Origin: TA-21 sp035620895
GTDB taxonomy: Archaea > Thermoproteota > Nitrososphaeria > Nitrososphaerales > Nitrososphaeraceae
DNA: 64,000 bases
Reading direction: 5' to 3'
NCBI GenBank assembly: GCA_035620895.1
Contig: DASPFY010000045.1
Span: 33,369 to 97,368 of the forward strand
In this document: piece after piece, positions 44,843 to 54,055 of the stretch
Layout of the letters: each line of letters opens with the position of its first letter
Position numbering within the stretch: the first letter of the stretch is position 1
The notes under the pieces: model-generated
What the model was told of the DNA's origin: nothing
The model's database searches: none
What the model saw: the letters and a program-made list of their open reading frames with translations, nothing else
Made by a program: the position numbers and the translations under genes

Positions 44843-46345
44843 TTGGATTCTGTATCTATTGCATTGATTTATGCGATAAATAAGGGATATCAAGTTCATC
44901 CTGATGCTTTTGCCTTTCTCAAATCACTTGATTGTGATGTTGAAAAAATAATCAAGACAATAGTTGATGCTAAAAATAAGTTCAAGAAAAAGTCTCCAAT
45001 TTTAATCGATGATATAAAAAATGTGATTTCTAGTGACGTGAATGGCCGGATTCATGAACCTGTCACAACTAACTCTAACACAGATGGCAATGATGAGAAT
45101 TATAAGATTATCTTTGATCCTACGTACAGAATAAACTCCGAAAATGATAAGGATTTTTATAAACTATTTGATAGTCGTTATCGAAAAACTTTGAAAATTC
45201 TGTCAATTCGTTCAGAAAGCAGGCAAATAAGGAAAATAAAACATATTAAAGATCTTCGGAATAAATCCAGATTTAGTTCTCTAGATAACGAGAATGAGCG
45301 GGGAAAATTTATTGATTCTGCTTTTGTCGCAGGTTTGATAATGTCCAAGAGAAATAGAAAAAATGATGTAGAGTTGGTGATTGATGATACAACTGGCAGT
45401 ATTCCCGTAATTTGTAAAACACAGGATTTGATTAATGAAGCTTCATCACTTGTTTTGGATCAAATGTTAATGCTAGAAATTTCGCTCAGTAAAAGAAATT
45501 CAAACGATTTTGTGATAAAGGATATTATTTTCCCTGATATTCCAGAGCATGTTGCAGCTAAATCAGGTACAGAGTCTTATGTAGCTCTCATTTCAGATTT
45601 GCATGTAGGCAGCAAATATTTCATGGAGAACGAGTTCAATGATTTTATAAGTTGGTTATCATCAGATGATGAGATTGTAAGCAAGATTAAGTTTGTTTGT
45701 ATAGCAGGAGATATAGTTGATGGAATAGGAATTTATCCCAATCAGGATAAAGAATTGATAGATATAAATATAAACAAACAAATGTCGTATGCTGCAACTT
45801 TACTACAAAAAATCCCAAAACGAATGCATGTTTTTCTGATTCCTGGAAATCACGATCCTGGTAGGAGAGCTTTGCCACAAACTGCTTTAACAGACTTGCG
45901 TGATTTTCAACCCTTGGAAAATTTCAGTATTATTGGCAATCCCTCAATTGTAGAATTAAACAAAATCAAATTATTGATGTTCCATGGTCAGAGTTTGGAT
46001 GATGTAATTGCCACAGTACCTGGATTGAGCTATTCAAAACCCGTGGAAGCTATGAAAATTTTGTTGAAATCTAGACATCTGTCACCAATCTATGGTAACC
46101 GTACACCAATTGCTCCTGAATCAGAAGACATGTTGGTGATAGAAGATGTACCCGATATTTTTCACGCTGGGCATGTACATATTACTGAAGTGGGTAGATA
46201 CAAAGGTACATTAATAGTAAATTCTGGGGCATGGCAGAAGCAAACAAAATTTCAACAAACTATGGGTATCAATCCAACTCCCGGAATATGCATATTGGTT
46301 AACCTAGGAAGCCTCCAATCTTTTAAGAAAGATTTCAATCGTTGA
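44843..46345 (+). CDS. polB: DNA polymerase D small subunit (DP1)
   Basis: DP1 supplies the 3'-5' exonuclease of PolD. The 500-residue protein has an N-terminal helical region, an OB-like domain (VIDDTTGSIPVICK near 175) and an Mre11-like phosphoesterase domain: SDLHVGSKYF near 253, GDIVDGIG near 289, GNHDPGRRALPQ near 338, FHGQSLDD near 378 and GHVHITEVG near 445. The start is TTG 44843. Its end overlaps the convergent orc1/cdc6 by about 10 bases. Confidence 0.95.
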   Translation: MDSVSIALIYAINKGYQVHPDAFAFLKSLDCDVEKIIKTIVDAKNKFKKKSPILIDDIKNVISSDVNGRIHEPVTTNSNTDGNDENYKIIFDPTYRINSENDKDFYKLFDSRYRKTLKILSIRSESRQIRKIKHIKDLRNKSRFSSLDNENERGKFIDSAFVAGLIMSKRNRKNDVELVIDDTTGSIPVICKTQDLINEASSLVLDQMLMLEISLSKRNSNDFVIKDIIFPDIPEHVAAKSGTESYVALISDLHVGSKYFMENEFNDFISWLSSDDEIVSKIKFVCIAGDIVDGIGIYPNQDKELIDININKQMSYAATLLQKIPKRMHVFLIPGNHDPGRRALPQTALTDLRDFQPLENFSIIGNPSIVELNKIKLLMFHGQSLDDVIATVPGLSYSKPVEAMKILLKSRHLSPIYGNRTPIAPESEDMLVIEDVPDIFHAGHVHITEVGRYKGTLIVNSGAWQKQTKFQQTMGINPTPGICILVNLGSLQSFKKDFNR

Positions 46346-47564
46346 TGTTGTCTATGAAAGGGGACAATATTGGATCGTTTTTAATAGCTTGTTTTACGGA
46401 TGAGATATGAATATGCAGTTTTATTCTTTGAGTCCTGCCATAGCGGCCTTGGCTGACTATATTAGTTGTTATTATTCCTAGTTGATCCAGTTCTCCTACA
46501 ATTTGTGTCATCCTTCTTTGCGTTAGGGGTTCTTGTTGAATTTTTGAGCAAAAATATTGATAGATTGTATAAATTTCTCCTGTACTTCCATTCTTAGATT
46601 TTATTATTGAAAGTATTACTAATTTGGTGTGCAGAGTTGAGTTCCTCAAAATCTCGTAGTTAGTGTCGCTGTCAATTTTTTGTTGTGCGCTTCTTATATG
46701 ATCTTCGCTTATCCTCAGTGTCATGGACCTTTCTGCGATTTCTGCAGCGACCCTTAAAAGATCTATGGCCTTTCGAGCATCACCTGTTTCTCTCCCAGCT
46801 ATTGCAGCACACAGATTAATTACACCAATAGGAATAACGTTATCATAAAAAGCAAGTTTGCATCTATCAATTAGAATTTGCTTTAATTGTTCAATGCTAT
46901 ATGGATTAAAAACTAGTTCCTCTTCGCTTAAACTGCTCTTTACTCGGGGATCCAATTTATCCTTGAATGTTAAGCTATTCGAAATACCGATCAAACTAAT
47001 GAATTGATCTGAAGAAATCCTTTCATTAGCTCTTGTAAAGTTATACAGGATATCATCACCTTTTCTATTAACAAGCGAATCTATTTCATCTATGACAATT
47101 ACAAGTTTGATGGATCTTCGTCTTATGAAATCAAGAATTCTATCAGTAGCTTCACTCATAGATAGGCCTGTAAAGTAAACTTGCATTTTTCCTTCTTTAT
47201 TGATACCCAATAATTCTGCAATTTCATAGAGAATTTTGTATGGTGTGTTTGAATTTTTTGCATTAATGAAGGGAACCCTTAGATTTATGTTCAATTCGTT
47301 CGTCTTTTTATAAAGGTGTTCGATAACATTTTTTACTACGGCCGTCTTTCCGGTTCCCGGTTTTCCAAAAATTAGCAAATTAGACGGACGGCCTTTTTTT
47401 AATATAACAGATAATGATTGCGCGATTGCCGTACTTTCCTTAGTCCTGAATAGTAGTTTGTCTGGTACATAGTCGATAGTTAAGACCTGCCTATTCTTAA
47501 TTATGTTTTTATTTTTAATCGCACTATCAAAAATAGTGTTTAAGATGTCATCATCCAAATACAC
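46335..47564 (-). CDS. cdc6: Origin recognition protein Orc1/Cdc6
   Basis: This AAA+ initiator binds origin recognition boxes and loads MCM. The 409 residues have Walker A FGKPGTGKTAVVK near 66-78, Walker B LVIVIDEIDSLVNR near 156, sensor 1 LIGISNS near 195 and the sensor 2 GDARKAIDLLR near 258, then a C-terminal winged helix (LTQRRMTQIVGELDQLGI). The upstream region contains ORB-like boxes, so it probably acts at its own promoter-proximal origin. Confidence 0.96.
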   Translation of the reverse strand: MYLDDDILNTIFDSAIKNKNIIKNRQVLTIDYVPDKLLFRTKESTAIAQSLSVILKKGRPSNLLIFGKPGTGKTAVVKNVIEHLYKKTNELNINLRVPFINAKNSNTPYKILYEIAELLGINKEGKMQVYFTGLSMSEATDRILDFIRRRSIKLVIVIDEIDSLVNRKGDDILYNFTRANERISSDQFISLIGISNSLTFKDKLDPRVKSSLSEEELVFNPYSIEQLKQILIDRCKLAFYDNVIPIGVINLCAAIAGRETGDARKAIDLLRVAAEIAERSMTLRISEDHIRSAQQKIDSDTNYEILRNSTLHTKLVILSIIKSKNGSTGEIYTIYQYFCSKIQQEPLTQRRMTQIVGELDQLGIITTNIVSQGRYGRTQRIKLHIHISSVKQAIKNDPILSPFIDNIND

Positions 47565-47717
47565 ATACCTCCGACACCCCTCTCTTTCTCCTGTATCTCA
47601 ATATAACAAACTCATTTAGTAAGTGGGATGTATATAAAATAAAAACTCCTAAATCAATTTTCTTTTATTTGTTTGTTAATTATTGTACTTTGTAGATAGA
47701 TGAGGAATGGATCAAAC

Positions 47718-47738
47718 TTCAATGAGAAATGCAGGGGT
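47718..47738 (+). promoter_or_regulatory. ORB-like element, left, degenerate
   Basis: TTCAATGAGAAATGCAGGGG resembles the ORB consensus (dyad, AAA, then GGGG) with several mismatches in the dyad. It is inverted with respect to the two boxes on the right. Confidence 0.45.
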
Positions 47739-47798
47739 GGAGTGGTTTTAACTTTTGTTTAGATTTGTTAATTCTAAAGAATGAAAAGTCTCCGAAAT

Positions 47799-47820
47799 AA
47801 CCCCTTTATTTCCATTGCAG
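47799..47820 (-). promoter_or_regulatory. ORB-like element, middle
   Basis: The minus strand reads CAATGGAAATAAAGGGG. It shares TGGAAATAAAGGGGTT exactly with the right-hand box, while the left half of the dyad is degenerate. Confidence 0.7.
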
Positions 47821-47859
47821 GTTTGTTAACAGAAATCAACAATGTTAAGAATCTGATAT

Positions 47860-47882
47860 AACCCCTTTATTTCCACTGGAAA
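47860..47882 (-). promoter_or_regulatory. ORB element, right, near-consensus
   Basis: The minus strand reads TTCCAGTGGAAATAAAGGGG. The TTCCA/TGGAA dyad is perfect and is followed by the A-tract and G-string of the archaeal ORB. Confidence 0.8.
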
Positions 47883-47984
47883 ATATTTAGATAGAGAAAT
47901 CATAAAATTGATAACTACAATAAAAAAAAGGTCCTAATTTTTAGCACGAATAATTAGTTAACAAAAGCTGAGCTGCTGGTTAAC

Positions 47985-48506
47985 TTGTTAATCACTTTAA
48001 TTGTTAAGTGTGATGTGATATCAAATCCCGATCTGTCAACTGCGAGAAAGAAAATAAAAATTGAATTGGAAGATGAAAATGGAGAAAGATACAATCTAAC
48101 TCTACAAGGCAGTTTATCAAAAGAAAAGATAATGAATGTCATTGAATTCGTACAATTATTTGATAAAAATTCAATCGACAGCAGTTTTGAACATAGAGAA
48201 AGCGACACAAAACTTGGTTCCAAATTATGGAATTTGATTATTCAGAACTTTAAATACCACACATTTACTTCCTCCGATATACTAAGAATTTATCAGGATT
48301 TGTACTACCAATCCATTCAATTAAGCGTCATCTCTATCTATTTGTCTAGATTTTATTCGAAGAAACAACTGAAAAGATCAAAAAATGGTAAACAATGGGT
48401 GTACACACTTGTTAAAGAGAACCTGAATCATTATACAGAAAATTATGAGAATTCTAGCGACCCAAATTTGCTCTCCGTTCCAACAGTTTACGACCTTCAT
48501 TTGTGA
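47985..48506 (+). CDS. Origin-adjacent hypothetical protein, 173 aa
   Basis: The first gene to the right of the origin. It has a beta-rich start (IELEDENGERYNLTLQGSLS), then a helical region (LWNLIIQNFKYHTFTSSDILRIYQDLY) and a basic end with SVISIYLSRFYSKKQLKRSKNGKQWVYTLV that reads like a winged helix. DNA binding is plausible. The start is TTG 47985. Its 3' end overlaps the convergent gene by 53 bases. Family unknown. Confidence 0.55.
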   Translation: MLITLIVKCDVISNPDLSTARKKIKIELEDENGERYNLTLQGSLSKEKIMNVIEFVQLFDKNSIDSSFEHRESDTKLGSKLWNLIIQNFKYHTFTSSDILRIYQDLYYQSIQLSVISIYLSRFYSKKQLKRSKNGKQWVYTLVKENLNHYTENYENSSDPNLLSVPTVYDLHL

Positions 48507-49080
48507 TTTTGTATTTGAAAGGTCTGGAACTCCCATCTCTCATCACTATGTTTTCAGAATATAGTTTTTTTAACAATCGAGACGTATGTTCACGAGACTT
48601 GTCAATTTTTTTCTGAATCTCTCTAGACGTTAGCGGTATTTCAAGCATCCTAAGGATAGTATCCACAGTATTAAATCGCAACACTTCATCCTCATTTACA
48701 TCATCCTTCCTTTCAGTGATAATCACATTCTTCGCCACAGGAGTCACAGCATGTGACATGCCTTTATGTGACCTCTTATTTCCAATATCACTCGTAGAAA
48801 CAAACTCCTCCTGGTCGTTTCGAATGTTCACTGGGTTTATTTTCATTTCAATCATATCCAACTTAGTTCGTAAATCTGAAATAATCTCATCATATTGATC
48901 AAATTTATGAAAATATCCCTCAATCAAGATGTCTTTAAATTTATGACTCTCTTTTTCTCGTTCTTTCGATTCTCTGAAAAATCCCATATAGAAAAAGGCC
49001 ACAAAAGATAACGTGAAAAGTGTGATTGAAATTAAGACATCTGATAATGAATATTGCAAGGTAAAATCAAATATATTCAT
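48454..49080 (-). CDS. Membrane-anchored winged-helix protein
   Basis: The 208-residue protein has one N-terminal membrane helix (VLISITLFTLSFVAFFYMGFF, about residues 15-35), a charged coiled-coil-like stretch (ESKEREKESHKFKDIL and later DEIISDLRTKLDMIEMKI), a linker, and a C-terminal winged helix (TILRMLEIPLTSREIQKKIDKSREHTSRLLKKLYSENIV) with a basic end. This is the layout of a membrane-tethered DNA-binding protein. It lies 0.6 kb from the origin. Confidence 0.75.
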   Translation of the reverse strand: MNIFDFTLQYSLSDVLISITLFTLSFVAFFYMGFFRESKEREKESHKFKDILIEGYFHKFDQYDEIISDLRTKLDMIEMKINPVNIRNDQEEFVSTSDIGNKRSHKGMSHAVTPVAKNVIITERKDDVNEDEVLRFNTVDTILRMLEIPLTSREIQKKIDKSREHTSRLLKKLYSENIVMRDGSSRPFKYKITNEGRKLLERRANLGR

Positions 49081-49123
49081 GTGACATCATGTGATTTAGA
49101 GAGACATATTTATAAAATTTTTT

Positions 49124-49492
49124 CTATATCAACACCAGCTTACTAATCACATTATCAATCAAAGAAATCACATTGTCCAATGTGACAACATCTGTTTCAT
49201 CACTTGATCTATTCAACATCACATTCAATTGATTATTCAATTTATCCAACACAGAAAATGTTTCAATATCGACAACATTGAGCAGCCGCAATAATAACAA
49301 TGTATAAACAACCTTTCTTGTTTTCGTCCTACACTGTCCTAATTGTCTATAATACGCACCTGAAGTCATGTTTTTACCGGGTTTCGACTTCAATACTTTA
49401 TTATAAATAATTGACGTTTGTTTCTCTGTAAATGTAGAATTTGCAATAAAATGATTCAAAAGCACCGAATAACTCAAACTGTTGTTTTCCAT
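49124..49492 (-). CDS. Hypothetical protein, 122 aa
   Basis: A small, mainly helical, basic protein (KTRKVVYTLLLLRLLNVVD and SKPGKNMTSGAYYRQLGQCRTK). It may contain an HTH. It lies upstream of the membrane-anchored winged-helix gene on the same strand with a 43-base gap. No family recognised. Confidence 0.5.
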   Translation of the reverse strand: MENNSLSYSVLLNHFIANSTFTEKQTSIIYNKVLKSKPGKNMTSGAYYRQLGQCRTKTRKVVYTLLLLRLLNVVDIETFSVLDKLNNQLNVMLNRSSDETDVVTLDNVISLIDNVISKLVLI

Positions 49493-49616
49493 TTACTATA
49501 CAAACTTGTATAGTACTGCTATATTCTAATTAACTTTTGTATTCATATATTCCATCATTAGTCAATACTTTCTAAATCTCATGAGATTATTATTATACGA
49601 GTAATTACTTTGAGAA

Positions 49617-50363
49617 ATGATGGAAATACAAAGCACCGAAAAATACATTTTGAACGAAATCAAGAGACAAAAAACATTATGCTTTCCACTTATAGATTCT
49701 GAAAACACCTCCAAGACCATAGAATTGGCGAAAAAATTAGAACAGCTTGGAGCTTCAGCAATATTGGTCGGTGGTTCATCCACATCGGACCAAATTGAAT
49801 TATCAAATTTTGTGACACAATTAAAGAACAATGTCAAGATCCCAATTATTTTATTTCCAGGAAATATCACAGGAATATCACCAGCTGCGGATGCAATTTT
49901 GTTCAATTCACTACTTAATTCTGAAAATCCTTACTACATAACAGGCGCACAGGCACAAGGCGCATTAGTTATCAACAAGTATAATCTAGAGGCAATACCA
50001 ACTGGTTACCTTATCATTGGTGACGGGTCCACGGCATGGTTCATAGGTCAAGCTAAATCCATTCCTTTCAACAAATCAAATATTGTTGTAATGTACGCCC
50101 TAGCAGCACTCTACATGGGTATGCGATTTTTATATCTAGAAGCAGGCTCAGGTGCATCACAGAATATCCCACCGGAGATGGTAAGGGCTGTAAAAAAATT
50201 CTATAAGGGAATTCTGATAGTTGGTGGAGGAATTAATTCAGCTGAGACAGCCAAAAAAATATCAGAAGCGGGCGCTGATATCATAGTTATTGGAACGATG
50301 ATTGAAAGAGAAAAGGATTGGGAATCAGAATTTGTTAATATTATGAAGGCAATAAGAAATTGA
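49617..50363 (+). CDS. Geranylgeranylglyceryl phosphate synthase
   Basis: This prenyltransferase makes the first ether bond of archaeal membrane lipids from sn-glycerol-1-phosphate and geranylgeranyl diphosphate. The 248-residue TIM-barrel protein shows FPLIDSENTSKTIELAKKL near 22, ILVGGSSTSD near 57, ILFPGNITGISPAADAILFNS near 80, YLEAGSGAS near 173 and IVGGGINSAETA near 201. Its stop overlaps the DP2 start by 4 bases, so the two are co-translated. Confidence 0.93.
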   Translation: MMEIQSTEKYILNEIKRQKTLCFPLIDSENTSKTIELAKKLEQLGASAILVGGSSTSDQIELSNFVTQLKNNVKIPIILFPGNITGISPAADAILFNSLLNSENPYYITGAQAQGALVINKYNLEAIPTGYLIIGDGSTAWFIGQAKSIPFNKSNIVVMYALAALYMGMRFLYLEAGSGASQNIPPEMVRAVKKFYKGILIVGGGINSAETAKKISEAGADIIVIGTMIEREKDWESEFVNIMKAIRN

Positions 50364-53300
50364 GCACTCATACCAAGGAAAACAAAGATGTCCAAATTCC
50401 TTCGTCTTATATAGAATATCATGAAAAAATTTCAGAATACATCAAAGATTCAATATCGGTTGCACAAGAAGCTAAAAGACATGGCCTTGATATATCCGAA
50501 AAAGTAGAGTCTCAGATTGGTTACGACTTACCGGACAGGATAGCAAAGATACATGAAATCGATATTTCAAATAGGTTAAGAACGCTTCTTCGAGAATTAG
50601 GAAAAGAACTAACAGCATTTAAGATATCCGAAGAAATAGCGCTCGGTAAATTTGGAGGTACAACCATCGAGGAAAAACTAAACAATGCAGTAAGAGTTGG
50701 ACTTTCTGTTGTTACAGAAGGCGTTACCGTAGCACCTTTGCAAGGGATTTATGATGTCAAAATAAAATCTAATGCCAACAGAACACAATATCTATCGGTT
50801 TCTTTTGCTGGGCCAATAAGATCTGCTGGAGGAACCGAAGCTGCCGTAACAATGCTAATCGCCGATCATGTCAGGAAAGTTATTGGGTTAGATAAGTACA
50901 TTGCGAATTCATATGATGATGAAATTAGTAGATATGTTGAAGAATTAAGGATATATGAAAGGGAGGTCGGCAACTTCCAATTCAAGGTTTCTGATAAGGA
51001 TGTTATTCATTGTATAGGTTCGCTCCCTGTAGAAATTGATGGTGTTGACACGGACCCTGTAGAAGTAGTAGGTCATAGAAATCTGCAAAGAGTTTCTACC
51101 AATAGAGTTCGGGGAGGTGCATTGAGAGTAATGAATGATGGTTTGATAGGTAGAAGCAGAAAGTTATTGAAGATAGTTGAAACTCTAAAATTAGAAGGAT
51201 GGGATTGGCTAAAAAGTCTTGAAGGAGCCATTCAAACCCCAGAAGATGATACAATATCCCACAGAATGACTGAAGTCATAACTGGAAGACCAGTACTTTC
51301 TATGCAGAAAAAAATTGGCGGTTTTAGATTGCGTTATGGAAGAAGCTGTAATACCGGATTAGCTACAATTGGAATTCATCCAACAATTCCGATTTTATTA
51401 AATTATGCAATTGCTGTCGGTACACAAATAAAAATAGATGCACCAGGTAAGGCTTCTACCATCGCCCTAGTAGACAGTATCGAACCGCCAATTGTAAAAC
51501 TAAATGATGGAAGTGTCAGGAAAATAAAAACAATTAGTGGAGCAAAATCCATAGCTAATAAAATTACAAAAATTCTCTATTTGGGAGATATTTTGATAAG
51601 TTATGGGGACTTCCTCGAAAATAATACTCAATTACTTCCCTCATCATATGTTGAAGAAATATGGGCTCTCGAACTAGAAGCAAAACTAAGTAGTACGGAG
51701 CCTAATTCATACTTCAAAAGCTTTGATAGTGAAAGATTAATTGAGTTAGTACGATATCCATTGGAAAAAAAACCATCCGTTACTGAAGCCTTTAAAATTA
51801 GTCAACAGTTTGATATCCCTCTTTATCCTGGATACGTCTTTTATTGGAGTGCGTTAACAGTGGATGAATTTAGTATTCTAATCAACAGATTGCTAGAAAA
51901 CAAAATGACAATAAAAGATACTAGTGAAAAAAAATTTCTTACTAATGATTCACAATTAAAAAAAATTTTTGAAAAACTCGGAATACTTCATTCTCTTTGT
52001 CTTGATGACAGCAAAATAAGAATAGATGATCATGATCACCTATACATCCTATCAAAATTGGTGGCCAGATGTATCGAATACGGATCGAATCTCGGTAAAT
52101 TATTAGAATCAACTGTTCCGTCCAACTCTGATCCAAACTATGTTAAAACACATATTTTAGATTCTATTTCTAAGTTACTAAATGTTAGTATAAAAGAAAA
52201 ATTTTCTTCTTCAATTGCTGTTCGAGTGGGGCGTCCAGAAAAAGCAGCCGATAGAAAAATGAAACCTCCCGTTCATGTCTTATTTCCAATCGGAATGAAT
52301 GGTGGCCCAACTAGAGATATTCTGAAAGCAATGCAAAAACCACTTTATATTGAAATTGCCAATAGACTTTGTGCGAACTGCAAATCAATATCCCTTTCTG
52401 TTTGCTGTCAAGACTGTCATTCTAATACCCAAATTAGAATAATGTGCTCAACTTGTAGATATGAAGTTAACAGTGAGGAGCCAAACGGAGTTTGTCCTGT
52501 TTGCGGAAATCGTCTAAAAAAACATTCACCAACGAGTTATCCTCTGAAACTTGCAGTTGAAAAAGCAAGAAAGCATCTTGACATATCACCGCTTGAGCCA
52601 TTAAAAGGAGTTAAAGCCTTAATGGGTAAAAATAGATGTGCAGAACCTCTGGAAAAGGGAATCCTGAGACAGAAGCATAACCTGTATACATTTAAGGATG
52701 GAACCATACGTTTTGATGCGACTAATGAACCTTTAACGCACTTTAAACCAAAATGGATCAAAACAGATATTACAAAATTAAGAGATCTCGGATATCTCAA
52801 AGATCAGTTAGGCAGTGATCCGGAATCATCAGATCAATTACTAGAACTATTCATACAGGATATAATAATACCCATTCATGCTGCAGAACATCTGGTGAAA
52901 ATTTCTCAATTTGTAGATGAAGAACTGACACGATTCTATGGAATTGAGGCATTTTATAAAATAGATTCAATAGATGATTTGATCGGACACTTGATTGTTG
53001 GCTTAGCACCTCATACGTCGGTAGGAATTATCGGTAGAGTCATTGGATTTGTCAATTCCCAGGTATGTCTTGCTTCACCCATCTGGCATTCTGCAAAACG
53101 AAGAGATTGTGATGGTGATGCGGACTCCATAATGTTACTAATGGATATCTTTCTAAACTTTTCAAAGGAATATCTGCCTGATAGAATTGGTGGACTAATG
53201 GATGCACCATTACTTATTCAACCTTTAGTATTTCCACATGAAGTTCAAAGGCAAGCTCACAACATAGATGTTGATGAGAGATATCCATTGGATTTTTATA

Positions 53301-53857
53301 GATCCTCTTGGAATATGGAAAAAACCAATGTAATTGACAACATCGATCTTATCAAAAAGAGACTAGGACATGCAAAGCAATTCTTTGATTATAAATTCAC
53401 TCATACCACTGACAATATTATGTTGGATGAATCACATAGTTTGTATTCAACTTTGAGCACAATGGAAGAAAAGCTAAAAATGCAAATAAGTACTGCCAAG
53501 CTAATTAATGCTGTTGATGCTGATGAAGTAATGTCAATGGTTTTAACGACTCACATCTTACCTGATATTATGGGAAATTTAAGGGCCTATTCATCACAGT
53601 CATTTAGGTGTACTAAATGTGGACAAAAATACAGAAGAATGCCACTGATTGGTAGATGCTTGGAATGTAATAATGAATTATTACAAACTGTAACACGGGG
53701 TTCGGTAGAGAAATATGTACAGACCGCATTAAATATCTGTTCAGAATTTAAAATAAACGAATATCTAACTAGCAGAATAAACACATTGCAAGCAGAATTA
53801 AACTTGTTATTTAAACAAGATGAAAAGGATCAGCACACAATTATTGATTTCATTTAA
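50360..53857 (+). CDS. polC: DNA polymerase D large subunit (DP2)
   Basis: DP2 is the polymerase of archaeal PolD. The 1165-residue protein has the family N-terminus (YHEKISEYIKDSISVAQEAKRHGLDISE), FAGPIRSAGGTEAAVTML near residue 150, a Cys-rich zinc region near 670-720 (CANCKSISLSVCCQDC and CPVCG), the catalytic RRDCDGDADSIMLLMD near 914-929 and a C-terminal zinc site CTKCGQKYRRMPLIGRCLEC. The length shows no intein. The C-terminus ends QHTIIDFI, a PIP-like sequence. Start TTG. Confidence 0.95.
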   Translation: MSTHTKENKDVQIPSSYIEYHEKISEYIKDSISVAQEAKRHGLDISEKVESQIGYDLPDRIAKIHEIDISNRLRTLLRELGKELTAFKISEEIALGKFGGTTIEEKLNNAVRVGLSVVTEGVTVAPLQGIYDVKIKSNANRTQYLSVSFAGPIRSAGGTEAAVTMLIADHVRKVIGLDKYIANSYDDEISRYVEELRIYEREVGNFQFKVSDKDVIHCIGSLPVEIDGVDTDPVEVVGHRNLQRVSTNRVRGGALRVMNDGLIGRSRKLLKIVETLKLEGWDWLKSLEGAIQTPEDDTISHRMTEVITGRPVLSMQKKIGGFRLRYGRSCNTGLATIGIHPTIPILLNYAIAVGTQIKIDAPGKASTIALVDSIEPPIVKLNDGSVRKIKTISGAKSIANKITKILYLGDILISYGDFLENNTQLLPSSYVEEIWALELEAKLSSTEPNSYFKSFDSERLIELVRYPLEKKPSVTEAFKISQQFDIPLYPGYVFYWSALTVDEFSILINRLLENKMTIKDTSEKKFLTNDSQLKKIFEKLGILHSLCLDDSKIRIDDHDHLYILSKLVARCIEYGSNLGKLLESTVPSNSDPNYVKTHILDSISKLLNVSIKEKFSSSIAVRVGRPEKAADRKMKPPVHVLFPIGMNGGPTRDILKAMQKPLYIEIANRLCANCKSISLSVCCQDCHSNTQIRIMCSTCRYEVNSEEPNGVCPVCGNRLKKHSPTSYPLKLAVEKARKHLDISPLEPLKGVKALMGKNRCAEPLEKGILRQKHNLYTFKDGTIRFDATNEPLTHFKPKWIKTDITKLRDLGYLKDQLGSDPESSDQLLELFIQDIIIPIHAAEHLVKISQFVDEELTRFYGIEAFYKIDSIDDLIGHLIVGLAPHTSVGIIGRVIGFVNSQVCLASPIWHSAKRRDCDGDADSIMLLMDIFLNFSKEYLPDRIGGLMDAPLLIQPLVFPHEVQRQAHNIDVDERYPLDFYRSSWNMEKTNVIDNIDLIKKRLGHAKQFFDYKFTHTTDNIMLDESHSLYSTLSTMEEKLKMQISTAKLINAVDADEVMSMVLTTHILPDIMGNLRAYSSQSFRCTKCGQKYRRMPLIGRCLECNNELLQTVTRGSVEKYVQTALNICSEFKINEYLTSRINTLQAELNLLFKQDEKDQHTIIDFI

Positions 53858-54055
53858 TTTCAAAATAGGTATTGTCAATCTTTGAAATTCCGGCCAGTGC
53901 ACCGACCAAGTACAGGATATTATGATTTTGACAAGAATATTTTGCTATTTACAATATAAACCAAAATCAAAATAATCAGAAATCATACAATTAGAATATA
54001 AAAGACTTGATTGATAATTGAAAATTATGCTCATAATAAGCGGTGAGAGCACTTT

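Larger units (their letters stand above)
47700..47890. other. oriC: Replication origin with ORB elements
   Basis: Three ORB-like boxes lie upstream of orc1/cdc6. Two on the right (47799-47820, 47860-47882) point left, and one on the left (47718-47738) points right. In each, the G-string faces the AT-rich core at about 47739-47798, which would be the unwinding element. ORB with TTCCAGTGGAAA followed by a GGGG string is the known archaeal Orc1/Cdc6 site. The arrangement matches known archaeal origins; activity is inferred. Confidence 0.75.

Noticed and set aside
50360..53857. Possible intein in DP2 (also MCM and RFC)
   Set aside because: All three proteins have normal lengths and uninterrupted catalytic motifs, with no splice-junction signatures.
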